NCBI GenBank assembly: GCA_036268775.1
Contig: DATATM010000026.1
Location: 176,517 to 240,516, forward strand
DNA from: DASZIT01 sp036268775
GTDB lineage: Bacteria > Actinomycetota > Acidimicrobiia > Acidimicrobiales > RAAP-2
DNA length: 64,000 nt
Direction of reading: 5' to 3'
The translations under genes and the position numbers were made by a program. Below are positions 25,921 through 34,557 of this stretch, piece by piece (within the stretch, counting starts at the first letter, position 1; the number at the start of each line of letters is the position of its first letter). The notes under the pieces were generated by a model. It was not told where the DNA came from. It did not search any database and worked only from the letters and a program-made list of their open reading frames with translations.

Positions 25921-28221
25921 GTGAGCGCGCCGGCCCGGACCGCGGTGCACGGGATGCCCCGGATCGGAGCCGGTCGATCGCTGAAGCGGGCCCTCGAAGC
26001 CTTTTGGGCGGGGAACATCGGCGCGGAGGAACTGCAGCGGGCGGCGGCGGAGATTCGAGAGCACAACTGGCAGCAGCTGGCCGCCGCCGGCATCGACTTC
26101 GTGCCGTCCAACGACTTCTCCCTCTACGACCACGTCCTCGACGCCGCGGTGATGATCGGGGCCATCCCCGACCGCTTCCGCACCCCGGACGGCATCGTCG
26201 ACCTGGATCGCTATTTCGCCATGGCCCGGGGCGGAGCGGTCGAGGGACGGATGGTCGCCCCACTGGAGCTGACCAAATGGTTCGACACCAACTACCACCA
26301 TCTGGTGCCCGAGTTCGGCCCCTCCCCCGTCTTCACCTCCAATCCGTCCAAGCCGCTCGGGGAACTCCTCGGGGCGAAGGCGCGGGGGATCGCCACCACC
26401 CCGGTGCTCCTCGGACCCCTGACCCTCCTGCTCCGGAGCTCGCACCCTGACGGCACCGATGTCCTCCGCCGGCTCCAGCCCCTGGTCGACGCCTATCGGG
26501 AGCTGTTGACCGAACTCCACCGGGCGGGGGCGGCGTGGGTCCGGCTCGACGAACCCGCGCTGGTCGAGGATCGGGACCCCGAGACGCTCGCCGCCTTCCG
26601 AGACGCCTACCGGCGACTGGCCGACGCCGCCGACCGGCCCGATCTGGTGGTCTCCACCTACTTCGGTCCCGTCGGTGACGCCCTCCCGGTGTTGGCCGAC
26701 CTGCCGGTGGAGGCGGTCGGGCTCGATTTCTGCCGAGGGGCGGAGAACCTCTCCCTCCTCCGGGCCGCCGGTGGGCTGGGGGGCAAGATCCTGATGGCCG
26801 GGGTGGTCGACGGGCGCAATGTGTGGGCCAACGACCTGGAAGCCTCCCTGGAGTTGCTCCACCGGCTTGGCGATCTCTCCACCGAGGTGGTGGTGTCCAC
26901 CTCCTGTTCGCTGTTGCACGTCCCGGTGAGCCTCGGGGCCGAGCACGATCTTCCCGCCGAGGTCCTCCCCTGGCTGGCCTTCGCGGCGGAGAAGCTGGGC
27001 GAGGTGGCCACCCTGGCCGAGGGCGTCGGACGGGGCCGGGAGGCCATCGCCGAACAACTCGAGACCAGCCGGATGGTGGGCGACTCCAGGCGGCATTCCA
27101 CTCGGGTGGTGAACGACGCCGTTCGCCGGCGGGCGGACGGCTTCGGCCGGTCCGACCCCCGCCGATCGGTCGGCCCCGAGCAACGGGCGGTGGCCCAGCA
27201 GGAGCGACTGGGGTTGCCTCGGTTGCCGACCACCACCATCGGGTCGTTTCCGCAGACCGCCGAGCTGCGGGCGGCCCGCGCCGGGTGGCGGGCTCACCGC
27301 CTCGACGACGGCGCCTATCAGGCTGCGCTGCGCACCGAGATCGACCGGGTCATCCACATCCAGGAGGAGATCGGGCTGGATGTCCTGGTGCATGGCGAAC
27401 CCGAGCGGGATGACATGGTCCGCTACTTCGCCGACCAGTTGACCGGGTTCGTCCTGCCGGTCGAGGGGTGGGTCCAGTCCTTCGGTTCCCGCTATGTCCG
27501 CCCCCCGGTGTTGGTGGGCGATGTGTCCCGCTCCGCCCCGATGACCACCGACTGGACCGGCTACGCCCAGTCCCGAACTTCGAAACCGGTGAAGGGCATG
27601 CTGACCGGCCCGGTGACCATGCTCCGGTGGTCGTTCGTGCGGGATGACCAACCCGAGTCCGAGACCGCCCTCCAGCTGGCCCTGGCCATCGGCGACGAGC
27701 TGGTCGACCTCCAGTCGGCCGGCATCGCGGTGATCCAGGTGGACGAGCCGGGACTCCGGGAGGGCCTCCCCCTCCGTCGCCGCGACCATGCCGGCTACCT
27801 GGCCTGGGCCACCCGGGCCTTCCGGGTGGTGACTGCCCCCGCCGACGCCCGGACCCAGATTCACACCCACATGTGTTACGCCCAACTCGGTGACATCGTC
27901 GAGGCGCTGGGCGAGCTCGACATCGACGTGGTGTCGCTGGAGGCAGCCCGTTCCGGCATGGCGCTGGCGGCTGACCTCCAGGCGGCCGACTACCCGGGTG
28001 GGGTCGGTCCGGGGGTCTACGACGTGCACACCCCCGGGGTTCCCTCCGTGGCGGAGATCGAGGGGCTCCTCCGCCGAGCCGTCGAGGCGCTCGGGCCTGA
28101 CCGGGTATGGGTCAACCCCGACTGTGGCCTCAAGACCCGCCGCTACGACCAGGTCATCCCCGCCCTCGATCACATGGTGGCGGCCGCCCGCCACCTGCGG
28201 GCGGAGTTGGTCACCGTCTGA
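25921..28221 (+). CDS. metE: Cobalamin-independent methionine synthase MetE
   Basis: A 766-residue protein close to the usual ~755. The N-terminal half has HNWQQLAAAGIDFVPSNDFSLYDHVLD, and the catalytic C-terminal half begins near residue 430 (LPTTTIGSFPQT). Zinc ligands are visible: THMCYAQLGDI (His and Cys), VVSLEAARS (Glu) and NPDCGLKTR (Cys). It transfers the methyl group of methyltetrahydropteroyl-polyglutamate to homocysteine. The GTG at 25921 starts VSAPARTAVHGMPRIG; family similarity begins at PRIG. I see no B12 riboswitch in the 140 nt upstream. It ends 15 nt from the convergent radical SAM gene. Confidence 0.95.
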   Translation: MSAPARTAVHGMPRIGAGRSLKRALEAFWAGNIGAEELQRAAAEIREHNWQQLAAAGIDFVPSNDFSLYDHVLDAAVMIGAIPDRFRTPDGIVDLDRYFAMARGGAVEGRMVAPLELTKWFDTNYHHLVPEFGPSPVFTSNPSKPLGELLGAKARGIATTPVLLGPLTLLLRSSHPDGTDVLRRLQPLVDAYRELLTELHRAGAAWVRLDEPALVEDRDPETLAAFRDAYRRLADAADRPDLVVSTYFGPVGDALPVLADLPVEAVGLDFCRGAENLSLLRAAGGLGGKILMAGVVDGRNVWANDLEASLELLHRLGDLSTEVVVSTSCSLLHVPVSLGAEHDLPAEVLPWLAFAAEKLGEVATLAEGVGRGREAIAEQLETSRMVGDSRRHSTRVVNDAVRRRADGFGRSDPRRSVGPEQRAVAQQERLGLPRLPTTTIGSFPQTAELRAARAGWRAHRLDDGAYQAALRTEIDRVIHIQEEIGLDVLVHGEPERDDMVRYFADQLTGFVLPVEGWVQSFGSRYVRPPVLVGDVSRSAPMTTDWTGYAQSRTSKPVKGMLTGPVTMLRWSFVRDDQPESETALQLALAIGDELVDLQSAGIAVIQVDEPGLREGLPLRRRDHAGYLAWATRAFRVVTAPADARTQIHTHMCYAQLGDIVEALGELDIDVVSLEAARSGMALAADLQAADYPGGVGPGVYDVHTPGVPSVAEIEGLLRRAVEALGPDRVWVNPDCGLKTRRYDQVIPALDHMVAAARHLRAELVTV

Positions 28222-28236
28222 TCCACCCCGGGCGAC

Positions 28237-29616
28237 TCAGCAGATCGAAAGCGGCGCCAGCTGGGCTTCGGTGGGCTCACTACAGCAGAACCACGATTCG
28301 GTGAGTCTGGGACGCGGCCCGGAGGACCCACTGGAGACGGCGCCGACCTCCGGTCGGGGCCGGTGGGCGGTCGAGCGGCTCCGGACCAGCCGGTCGATCT
28401 CCTCGAAGGTCAGCGCGGCGTCCTGGTCCACCCGAGCTTCGACCAGGGCCGACAGGTCCTGTTGGAGTTGATCGACCGCGGCGTCGGGATGCGACCAGGA
28501 CCAACCCAGGCGGTCGGCGTCGAATGGACCGAGGGAAGGGGTCATCTCCGGCCGGTCGAGGAGGAGGGACCCTTCGGGAAGCAGCAGACGCACCGCGTAC
28601 TGCACCGGGTCCACGTTGGGAACCAGGTCGTGGACGATCACGAAGTCGAGCAGGTCGACCAATCCGTCGATCGTCGTCCAGGGGGTGAACGGCAGCCACG
28701 ACGGGCGCACCTCGATGCCGTGCCGGCGCAACCGGATGATCGACTCGGAGGCGTCGGCCACCGTGTGGCCCTTGTCCAGGTATTCCAGAATCCGGTCGTC
28801 CACCGACTCGAAGGCGGAGACGATGAAGACGCAGCCGGAGTGCGCCATTTCGGGCCAGACATCGGGATGCCGGAGGACGTGCTCCACCTTCACCGTGCAA
28901 TCGAAGGTGAGCTCCGGTTGGCGCGCATGGATGGCGGCGATCACCCGGCGAGCGTGGGTCGGCATGTTGAGGAAGTCCGGATCCGAGAAGGTCAGGTGCC
29001 GGGCCCCGGCCGCCACCAGCTGGTCGACATCGGCCACCACCGCCGCCTCGTCCACCGGGCGCACCCGCCCGTCATAGACGACCGGCACCGGACAGTGTCG
29101 GCAGCGATGCGAGCAGCCCCGGCTCGCCTCCACCGAGCCGACCAATCGCTCCTCCCCGCCGACGGCCAGCCGGGTATAGCGGTCGAGGGCCGGCAGCCGT
29201 TGGCGTTGGGGGAGGTCGGCGGGCTTCCGGGTCAGCTGGATGACCGGGCCCGACGCCCCACCGCCGGCCCAGGACAGGAGGCCCGACTCGTACTCGCCGG
29301 CGATCACCGCGTCGGCCGCCGACCTCACGGTGAGATCGCGGCTCACCGAGGCGTAGAGGCCGTAGAAGCAGAGCGGCAACTCCGGGCGCCGGGCCCGCAC
29401 CGACTCGGCCACCTGGAGGGCCAGTCGCATGGCGGTGTGCATCGGCACCGAGAACGCCACCCGGTCGGCCCAATCGAAGTCGGCGACCGGGATCGGGTCG
29501 ACGGCCACGTCCACGCACCGGACCTGGTGCCCGGCCGCCTCCAACGCCGCCGCCGGCTTAGCCAGACCCAGTGGCTGGTTGCCGAGTTCGTAGGTGGACA
29601 CCAGCAGCACACGCAC
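28237..29616 (-). CDS. CCSEP-tail radical SAM protein (CUAEP/CCAEP-tail family)
   Basis: A 459-residue protein with an N-terminal B12-binding-like Rossmann region (residues 1-120, MRVLLVSTYELGNQPLGLAKPA..) that lacks the DxHxxG cobalamin motif. The radical SAM core follows, with RGCSHRCRHCPVP (Cys168, Cys172, Cys175; CX3CX2C). After the core come about 60 low-complexity residues (RSRSTAHRPRPEVGAV) and a distinct tail WFCCSEPTEAQLAPLSIC. I recall a family whose tail is CUAEP or CCAEP, where U is selenocysteine in some members; here it reads Cys444-Cys445-Ser-Glu-Pro. It lies 9 nt after an ATP-grasp gene. The reaction and the tail's role are unknown; a peptide or small-molecule modification is inference. 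Confidence 0.88.
   Translation of the reverse strand: MRVLLVSTYELGNQPLGLAKPAAALEAAGHQVRCVDVAVDPIPVADFDWADRVAFSVPMHTAMRLALQVAESVRARRPELPLCFYGLYASVSRDLTVRSAADAVIAGEYESGLLSWAGGGASGPVIQLTRKPADLPQRQRLPALDRYTRLAVGGEERLVGSVEASRGCSHRCRHCPVPVVYDGRVRPVDEAAVVADVDQLVAAGARHLTFSDPDFLNMPTHARRVIAAIHARQPELTFDCTVKVEHVLRHPDVWPEMAHSGCVFIVSAFESVDDRILEYLDKGHTVADASESIIRLRRHGIEVRPSWLPFTPWTTIDGLVDLLDFVIVHDLVPNVDPVQYAVRLLLPEGSLLLDRPEMTPSLGPFDADRLGWSWSHPDAAVDQLQQDLSALVEARVDQDAALTFEEIDRLVRSRSTAHRPRPEVGAVSSGSSGPRPRLTESWFCCSEPTEAQLAPLSIC
28273..28287 (-). other. CCSEP tail motif (codons TGC TGT AGT GAG CCC)
   Basis: The five codons encode Cys-Cys-Ser-Glu-Pro at residues 444-448 of the radical SAM protein. In related proteins the second position can be selenocysteine (UGA). 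Here it is TGT, an ordinary Cys codon, and the third residue is Ser rather than Ala. The gene ends in TGC-TGA, with a further Cys as the last residue. Confidence 0.8.
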
Positions 29617-29625
29617 AGGGCGAGG

Positions 29626-30867
29626 CTACTGGGGTGGGACCGATCCGCCGACGGGGACAGGAGCCAGCTGGACATCGAGCAACGACTCCGCCTGCCGCAA
29701 GGCATCCTCGACTTCGTCGGCCGTCTCCCCCCGGGCGAAGAGGAAGCCGAGGTACCGGTCGCCTTCGGGGAGCGGCACCACCTCCCTCCCCATCGGGATG
29801 CTGATCTCCAGCCCGACCACGCCGTCGACGGCGCGAGCCTTCTCCTGTCCGGTCACCCCCTCCAGCACTCCGGCCGTTCGGATCGGGAGCATCATCACCC
29901 CCGACGCCTGGGTCTCCCGAGTGAGTCCGTCCAGCCCCAGCCCGAGGGCATGGCGGATGATGATCTCTTCGAGGCTGACTCCGACCCCGAACCGCAAGGA
30001 GCGGGAGCACAACCCTCCGATGGAGCGGGCCGCCAACTCCAGCAAGGTCACCGGGCCGGCGGCGCCGATGCGCATCTCCGCGTGAACCGGACCTTCCCGG
30101 AGGCCCAATGCCTCCGCGGCTCGAGCGGTCAGGGCCGCCACCTCGGCCAGCGTCGTGGCCGAGTGGCGCGACGGCGTGACGTAGATGGTCTCCTCGAAGT
30201 AGGGGCCGTCCAAGGGGTCGGGCTTGTCGAACACGGCCAGCACGCTGAGTTCCCCGTCAACCAGCAGGCCTTCAACCGCCACCTCGGCGCCAGGCACGAA
30301 TCGTTCGACCAGCAGTGGCTCCGGGCAGTCGCCGAGGATCGCCTGGATCCGGCCGGCGGCCAGCCCGGCCTGGAATTCGTCGTCAACCCGGATCACCCCC
30401 AAGCTGGCCGACCGCGAGGTGGGTTTGATCACACACGGGTAGCCGAGGTCGGCACCGGCGGCGGCCACATCCCCGCCCGGCGGTACTTCCCGAAAGGCGG
30501 GCTGGGGGATGCAGGCGGCTTCCAGTTTCCGGCGCATCATGACCTTGTCCCGGGTGGCCGCCACCGCGTCGGGCGGATTGTGGCGGAGTCCGAGCCGTTC
30601 AGCCGCCTGGGCGGCCACCAGGATGCCCTGGTCATCGACGGCCAGGACGGCATCGAGGGGGGATCGACGGTGAAGTTGGACGACGGCTTCGACCGCCGCC
30701 TCCGGAGCGGCCAGAGGGACCACCACCGCCCGGTCACCCATGGATCGGGCCATCGCCTGGCGGCGCTCTGACCCCACTACCACCTCCACCCCCAGGTGGG
30801 AGGCGGCGGCGAGGAAATCGGGGGCCCGGTAGGTGGCGGTCGGCAGCAACAGGAGAACTCGTCCCAT
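29626..30867 (-). CDS. ATP-grasp ligase-like protein paired with the radical SAM gene
   Basis: A 413-residue ATP-grasp protein. The N-terminal Rossmann-like domain reads MGRVLLLLPTATYRAPDFLAAASHLGVEVVVGS. Then come DKVMMRRKLEAACIPQPAF, the ATP-binding strand YPCVIKPTSRSASLGVIRV and the metal/catalytic segment HAEMRIGAAGPVTLLELAARSIGG (the Glu-x-x-x-Arg type). This architecture joins a carboxylate to an amine or thiol via acyl-phosphate. The ATG at 30867 was chosen because the frame beyond it overlaps the divergent gene. It is translated first, with the radical SAM gene 9 nt behind, so the two are almost certainly one operon. Substrate unknown. Confidence 0.87.
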   Translation of the reverse strand: MGRVLLLLPTATYRAPDFLAAASHLGVEVVVGSERRQAMARSMGDRAVVVPLAAPEAAVEAVVQLHRRSPLDAVLAVDDQGILVAAQAAERLGLRHNPPDAVAATRDKVMMRRKLEAACIPQPAFREVPPGGDVAAAGADLGYPCVIKPTSRSASLGVIRVDDEFQAGLAAGRIQAILGDCPEPLLVERFVPGAEVAVEGLLVDGELSVLAVFDKPDPLDGPYFEETIYVTPSRHSATTLAEVAALTARAAEALGLREGPVHAEMRIGAAGPVTLLELAARSIGGLCSRSLRFGVGVSLEEIIIRHALGLGLDGLTRETQASGVMMLPIRTAGVLEGVTGQEKARAVDGVVGLEISIPMGREVVPLPEGDRYLGFLFARGETADEVEDALRQAESLLDVQLAPVPVGGSVPPQ

Positions 30868-30912
30868 CACCCTATGATGCACGTATCCGACGAATTCCGA
30901 GGCACAGCCATC

Positions 30913-31566
30913 ATGAGTGACGCCGATACCGAGAAGTTGACCGTCCTGCGAGCGACCGATGCCGCCATCGCCATGGTGTCCGATCTGCGGGCCGGGGAAG
31001 ACGACCAGGAGTCGCTGGCCCTCTGGATCGAGGTCACCGGCTCCAGCGGGAGCGCCTACACCTACGACATGTACTTCCAACCGGTCGCCGATGCCCAGCC
31101 GACCGATTGGTCTGATCAGCAGGGCGACCTCAAGATCGTCATCCCCGCCGACAGCGTGGCCAACATGCAGGGCGCCGTCCTCGATGTCAACAGCGACGGC
31201 GGGGAGACGGGGATGGTGATCGTCAACCCCAACCAACCCCCCTCGGCGGCAGCCAGCCCGGCCATGTCCGGCCCTCCCGCCGATCTCAGCGGCGACGTGG
31301 CCCAGAGGATCCTTCAGGTGCTGGAGGCCCAGATCAATCCGTCCATCGCCGCCCACGGCGGGCGCGCTGACCTGGTGGCGGTCCAGGACAACGCCGCCTA
31401 CCTCAGGCTGAGCGGGGGGTGCGCCGGCTGCGGGATGGCCACGGTGACCCTGAGCCAGGGCATCGAAGTGGCGCTGCGCGACTCGGTACCGGAGATCACC
31501 CAGGTCATCGACGTCACCGACCACGCCTCCGGCACCAACCCCTATTACGAGGCAGCCAAGAAGTAG
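30913..31566 (+). CDS. NfuA-like Fe-S carrier protein
   Basis: A 217-residue two-domain protein. The N-terminal half (residues ~8-100) resembles a HesB/A-type fold (LWIEVTGSSGSAYTYDMYFQPVADA) without conserved cluster Cys. The C-terminal NifU domain reads VLEAQINPSIAAHGGRADLVAV and LSGGCAGCGMATVTLSQGIE, with the CXXC that holds a bridging Fe-S cluster. Such proteins deliver clusters to apo-enzymes. It is divergent from the ATP-grasp/radical SAM operon with only 45 nt between the starts, so a link to radical SAM cluster supply is attractive but unproven. It stops 3 nt before the convergent DUF169 gene. Confidence 0.88.
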   Translation: MSDADTEKLTVLRATDAAIAMVSDLRAGEDDQESLALWIEVTGSSGSAYTYDMYFQPVADAQPTDWSDQQGDLKIVIPADSVANMQGAVLDVNSDGGETGMVIVNPNQPPSAAASPAMSGPPADLSGDVAQRILQVLEAQINPSIAAHGGRADLVAVQDNAAYLRLSGGCAGCGMATVTLSQGIEVALRDSVPEITQVIDVTDHASGTNPYYEAAKK

Positions 31567-31569
31567 CCG

Positions 31570-32301
31570 TCAGACGGGGAGGAACCGGCGGGCGTCCTCG
31601 GCGGCATAGGCGGCCACGGTGGCATCGATGGCGGCAGTGGTCTCCACCCGATCGATGACCTCTTGCAGCCGGTTGGCCGGAATGGCACAGGTCATCTCGG
31701 TGCGGGGCATATTGGTGCGGGTCCGGCTCAGCATGCAGCCGACGCTGGCGGCCACCTCCCCCTGCTCCTTGGCCATCGCCACGATGTGGCACTGGGGCTT
31801 GCCGCTGATGTGGAGGCCGGGAAGGGCGTCGGAGAGGACCATCAGCTGTTTCCCGTTGACCCGGATCAACACCACATCAGGGTCGACCGGAGTGACGGCC
31901 AGCGGCCCGTAGGTGACCGCATCCGGTCGCTCGGACACCACCGGGATCCCCGGCACCATTTCCATGGTCACCCAGCCTGACTCCAGCAACGCCGCCACGT
32001 CGCCGCGCCCGGCCACCTCCTCGAGGGTGGCGAAACCGTGGGTCAGGCTTCCGACACTGCAGTTCCCGTGGTCGGCGGCCACGGTGGTGAAGGTCCGATC
32101 GACCGCCTTGGTCCAGAACACGCAACCGGCCGGCACCCGACCGGTGCGGCCGTCGGGGGTCGGGGCCGGCATCGGTGCATCGTAGGGTTCGACCCCCGAT
32201 GGGGAGACGTCCGAGAAGGTGATGGCAATCGGTGCAGTGGTGAGGCTCAACGCCGAGGTAAGAGCGGCGGCGGAGGCGGACCAGTCGTCGGTGGTAGGCA
32301 T
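31570..32301 (-). CDS. DUF169 family protein
   Basis: A 243-residue protein of the DUF169 type. It opens with LTSALSLTTAPIAITFSDVSPSGV and contains AGCVFWTKAVDRTFTTVAADHGNCSVGSLTHGF, whose Cys residues are typical of the family. It continues with PDVVLIRVNGKQLMVLSD, GKPQCHIVA, VGCMLSRTRTNMP and TEMTCAIPANRL. Conserved Cys suggest metal or cofactor binding, but no function is established that I can name. The start ATG at 32301 is well placed, and the upstream open frame has no features. Convergent with the NfuA-like gene. Confidence 0.85.
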   Translation of the reverse strand: MPTTDDWSASAAALTSALSLTTAPIAITFSDVSPSGVEPYDAPMPAPTPDGRTGRVPAGCVFWTKAVDRTFTTVAADHGNCSVGSLTHGFATLEEVAGRGDVAALLESGWVTMEMVPGIPVVSERPDAVTYGPLAVTPVDPDVVLIRVNGKQLMVLSDALPGLHISGKPQCHIVAMAKEQGEVAASVGCMLSRTRTNMPRTEMTCAIPANRLQEVIDRVETTAAIDATVAAYAAEDARRFLPV

Positions 32302-32388
32302 GGGCCCAGTATTGCCGACCCCGAGCGATCGTCGATCACCGCCGGCGGCAGCCCTTCCTCGGGCCCGATGGTCGCTATCGTCGAGCCC

Positions 32389-33000
32389 ATGACACCGGAG
32401 TGGAAGCCGCTGCTCGAAAGCCGCGCCGACCCCGACCCGTTCATCCAATTCGGGCGGTGGTACGAGGAGGCGGGAGCCGTCGTCCTCTACCCCGAAGCCA
32501 TGGCGGTGGCCACCGCCGACCGTCAAGGACGACCGTCGGTACGGATGGTGTTGTTGAAGGGCTGGGATCCGGAGGGATTCGTCTTCTTCACCAACCTCGA
32601 CAGCCGGAAGGGAAACGAGCTCGCCGACAACCCGGAGGCCTCCCTGCTCTTCTACTGGGAGCCGCTGGGCCGGCAGGTGCGCATCGAGGGGCCGGTGGAA
32701 CCCATTTCTGACGTCGACTCCGACAACTATTTCCGGACCCGGCCACGGGGCGGCCAGATCGGGGCACGGGCATCGCGTCAGAGCCGGACCATCGAGGACC
32801 GGGAGGCATTGGACCGGGAAGTGAAGCGACTGGAGTCGGAATTCGCCGGCGCGGAGGTGCCCCGGCCACCGTGGTGGGGTGGTCTCCGGGTGCAACCCCG
32901 ATCCTTTGAGTTCTGGCAGAACCGGGAAGACCGGCTCCACGACAGACTCCGCTACACCCCGGCTCTATCGGGATGGAAGATGGAACGCCTGCAACCCTGA
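32389..33000 (+). CDS. pdxH: Pyridoxamine 5'-phosphate oxidase PdxH
   Basis: A 203-residue FMN enzyme of the PdxH family: MAVATADRQGRPSVRMVLLKGWDPEGFVFFTNLDSRKGNELADNP (FMN and PLP phosphate contacts), LGRQVRIEGPVEPIS, RPRGGQIGARASRQSR, and the C-terminal VQPRSFEFWQNREDRLHDRLRY signature. It makes pyridoxal 5'-phosphate from PNP or PMP with oxygen. Start at ATG 32389; an in-frame ATG at 32368 is an alternative. Single gene. Confidence 0.93.
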   Translation: MTPEWKPLLESRADPDPFIQFGRWYEEAGAVVLYPEAMAVATADRQGRPSVRMVLLKGWDPEGFVFFTNLDSRKGNELADNPEASLLFYWEPLGRQVRIEGPVEPISDVDSDNYFRTRPRGGQIGARASRQSRTIEDREALDREVKRLESEFAGAEVPRPPWWGGLRVQPRSFEFWQNREDRLHDRLRYTPALSGWKMERLQP

Positions 33001-33105
33001 CGGAGGGTGAGGCGTCGATCGGCGCGAGATCGCACTCCCCGCTCGACGTCGTAGATGGAGCGGCGACATCGGGTTCGCGACCGCCCGTGGTGCCGCGGGA
33101 TGGTT

Positions 33106-33132
33106 GGTTTGAACTCGCAGCGTGGCGGGAAG
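33106..33132 (+). promoter_or_regulatory. SigF/SigB-type promoter candidate before the small hydrophobic protein
   Basis: GGTTT (33106-33110), 16-nt spacer, GGGAAG (33127-33132). The -10 box differs from GGGTA(A/T/C) by one base. It is 34 nt before the ATG at 33166. Confidence 0.4.
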
Positions 33133-33165
33133 AACTCCGGTGGCGTTCAAACGAAGGGAATCAAG

Positions 33166-33333
33166 ATGGGCATCGTCATCATCGCGGCTTTGCTGGTGTT
33201 GTTGTTTTTCGGGCTGGGCTTCGCCCTTCACTTGCTTTGGATCGTGGCGGTCATCCTGTTGGTCCTTTGGTTGGCCGGCTTCGCAGTGGGCCGGGGGGAG
33301 AGCTCCGGACGACGCGGATGGTACGGGCGGTAG
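33166..33333 (+). CDS. Small hydrophobic membrane protein
   Basis: A 55-residue protein, almost entirely two hydrophobic stretches (MGIVIIAALLVLLFFGLGFAL and LLWIVAVILLVLWLAGFAVG) followed by a charged tail GESSGRRGWYGR. It resembles the 'hydrophobic protein' entries of streptomycetes, often stress-induced, but no function is known. The ATG at 33166 follows GAAGGGA at a good distance; the longer frame from 33055 has no support. A stress-type promoter candidate lies upstream. Confidence 0.75.
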   Translation: MGIVIIAALLVLLFFGLGFALHLLWIVAVILLVLWLAGFAVGRGESSGRRGWYGR

Positions 33334-33545
33334 TCCACCTTCCCGTCGGATTCGGTGCCGTCCAGGGACTCGGGGCCGGCGACCACGAGCCGGGATCGTC
33401 CCTGGTCCGGGCCCTGTCCACCCGGTTAGATCCGTCGGTGGCCGCCGGACTTCGAGCCCGCCAGCCGTTGGCCGCCTATTGCCAAAGGGCAGGGAAATAG
33501 AGCACAATTACCTGCTCCGCATTCGGCGGTAAAAAAGGAGACGTG

Positions 33546-34517
33546 ATGCCTCACAGCATTTGGAGCGGTTCAGTCAGCTTCGGTCTGGTGAACATCCCGG
33601 TGGGCATGTACTCGGCGACCGAGGATCACGCCGTCCGTTTCCACCAGTTCGAAGCCGGCACCTCCGATCGGATCCGTTACTCGCGGGTGAACGAGCAGAC
33701 TGGCAAAGAGGTCGAGTTCTCCAACATCGTGAAGGGGTACGACCTGGGCGGGGGCGAGACCGTCATCGTGACACCGGACGAGCTGTCCGCCGCCGCCCCC
33801 CAACGTTCCTCCACCATCGAGATCTCCGACTTCGTCGATTTGAGCGAGATCGATCCGCTCTACTTCCGCTCCTCCTACTATCTCGGTCCCAAGAACGAGG
33901 CCGCCGCCAAGCCCTACCGCCTCCTCCATGAGGCGATGGCCAAGACCAACAAAGCCGGGGTCTCCATTTTCGTGATGAGGAACAAGGAATACCTGTCGAT
34001 CGTCCGGGCCGACATGGGCGTCCTGGTACTCGAGACCCTCTATTTCGCCGACGAGGTCCGCGACGCCAAAGAGGTTCTCGGCGACATTCCCGACACCAAG
34101 GCGTCCACCGCCAAGGAGCTGAACATGGCGGTGGAACTGGTCAATGCGCTGTCCGCCCCCTGGGTCCCGGAGTCCTACCACGACACCTATCAACAGGACG
34201 TCATGGCCCTCATCGAGCGGAAGCAGAAGGGTGACGACGTGGTGGTCCACGCCGAGGAGACCAAGGGGGCACCCATCGTCGACCTCATGGATGCGCTGAA
34301 GCAGAGCGTCGACCGCTCCCGGGGCAAAACCGAACCCAAGCGGGTGGCGGCCAAGCCCAGTGGTGCGACTTCCACCTCCCGACCGGCCAAGGCCAAGTCG
34401 TCGGCCCCCAAAGGCACCTCCCGGCCGGCGGTCAAGGCAACCAAGCGGGCCACTCCCCGCAAAGCCGCCCCGGCCAAGCCAGCCAAACCGGCCGGGTCCC
34501 GGCGCAAGGCCTCCTGA
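33546..34517 (+). CDS. ku: NHEJ DNA end-binding protein Ku
   Basis: A bacterial Ku of 323 residues. The core begins MPHSIWSGSVSFGLVNIPVGMYSATEDHAVRFHQF and includes KEVEFSNIVKGYDL, IDPLYFRSSYYLGPKNEAAAKPYRLLHEAM and ELNMAVELVNALSAPWVPESYHDTYQQDV. It forms a ring-like homodimer on DNA ends. After residue ~245 there is a long Lys/Ala/Pro/Ser-rich tail (about 75 residues) typical of actinobacterial Ku, which contacts DNA non-specifically. The ATG at 33546 follows GGAG; the GTG at 33543 is part of the run-up. The two LigD-type genes are convergent just downstream, making this an NHEJ locus. Confidence 0.95.
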   Translation: MPHSIWSGSVSFGLVNIPVGMYSATEDHAVRFHQFEAGTSDRIRYSRVNEQTGKEVEFSNIVKGYDLGGGETVIVTPDELSAAAPQRSSTIEISDFVDLSEIDPLYFRSSYYLGPKNEAAAKPYRLLHEAMAKTNKAGVSIFVMRNKEYLSIVRADMGVLVLETLYFADEVRDAKEVLGDIPDTKASTAKELNMAVELVNALSAPWVPESYHDTYQQDVMALIERKQKGDDVVVHAEETKGAPIVDLMDALKQSVDRSRGKTEPKRVAAKPSGATSTSRPAKAKSSAPKGTSRPAVKATKRATPRKAAPAKPAKPAGSRRKAS

Positions 34518-34557
34518 CCGGCTCTGCGCGGCGTCGAGCCGATCCGAGCGGCGGCGC

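Noticed and set aside
28237..28242. TGC-TGA end of the radical SAM gene read as Cys-selenocysteine
   Set aside because: Read-through would run antisense into metE with no conserved continuation and no visible SECIS-like hairpin; the TGA is an ordinary stop.
28363..30771. 802-codon plus-strand frame opposite the radical SAM and ATP-grasp genes
   Set aside because: Shadow frame; the minus-strand proteins carry complete catalytic motifs.
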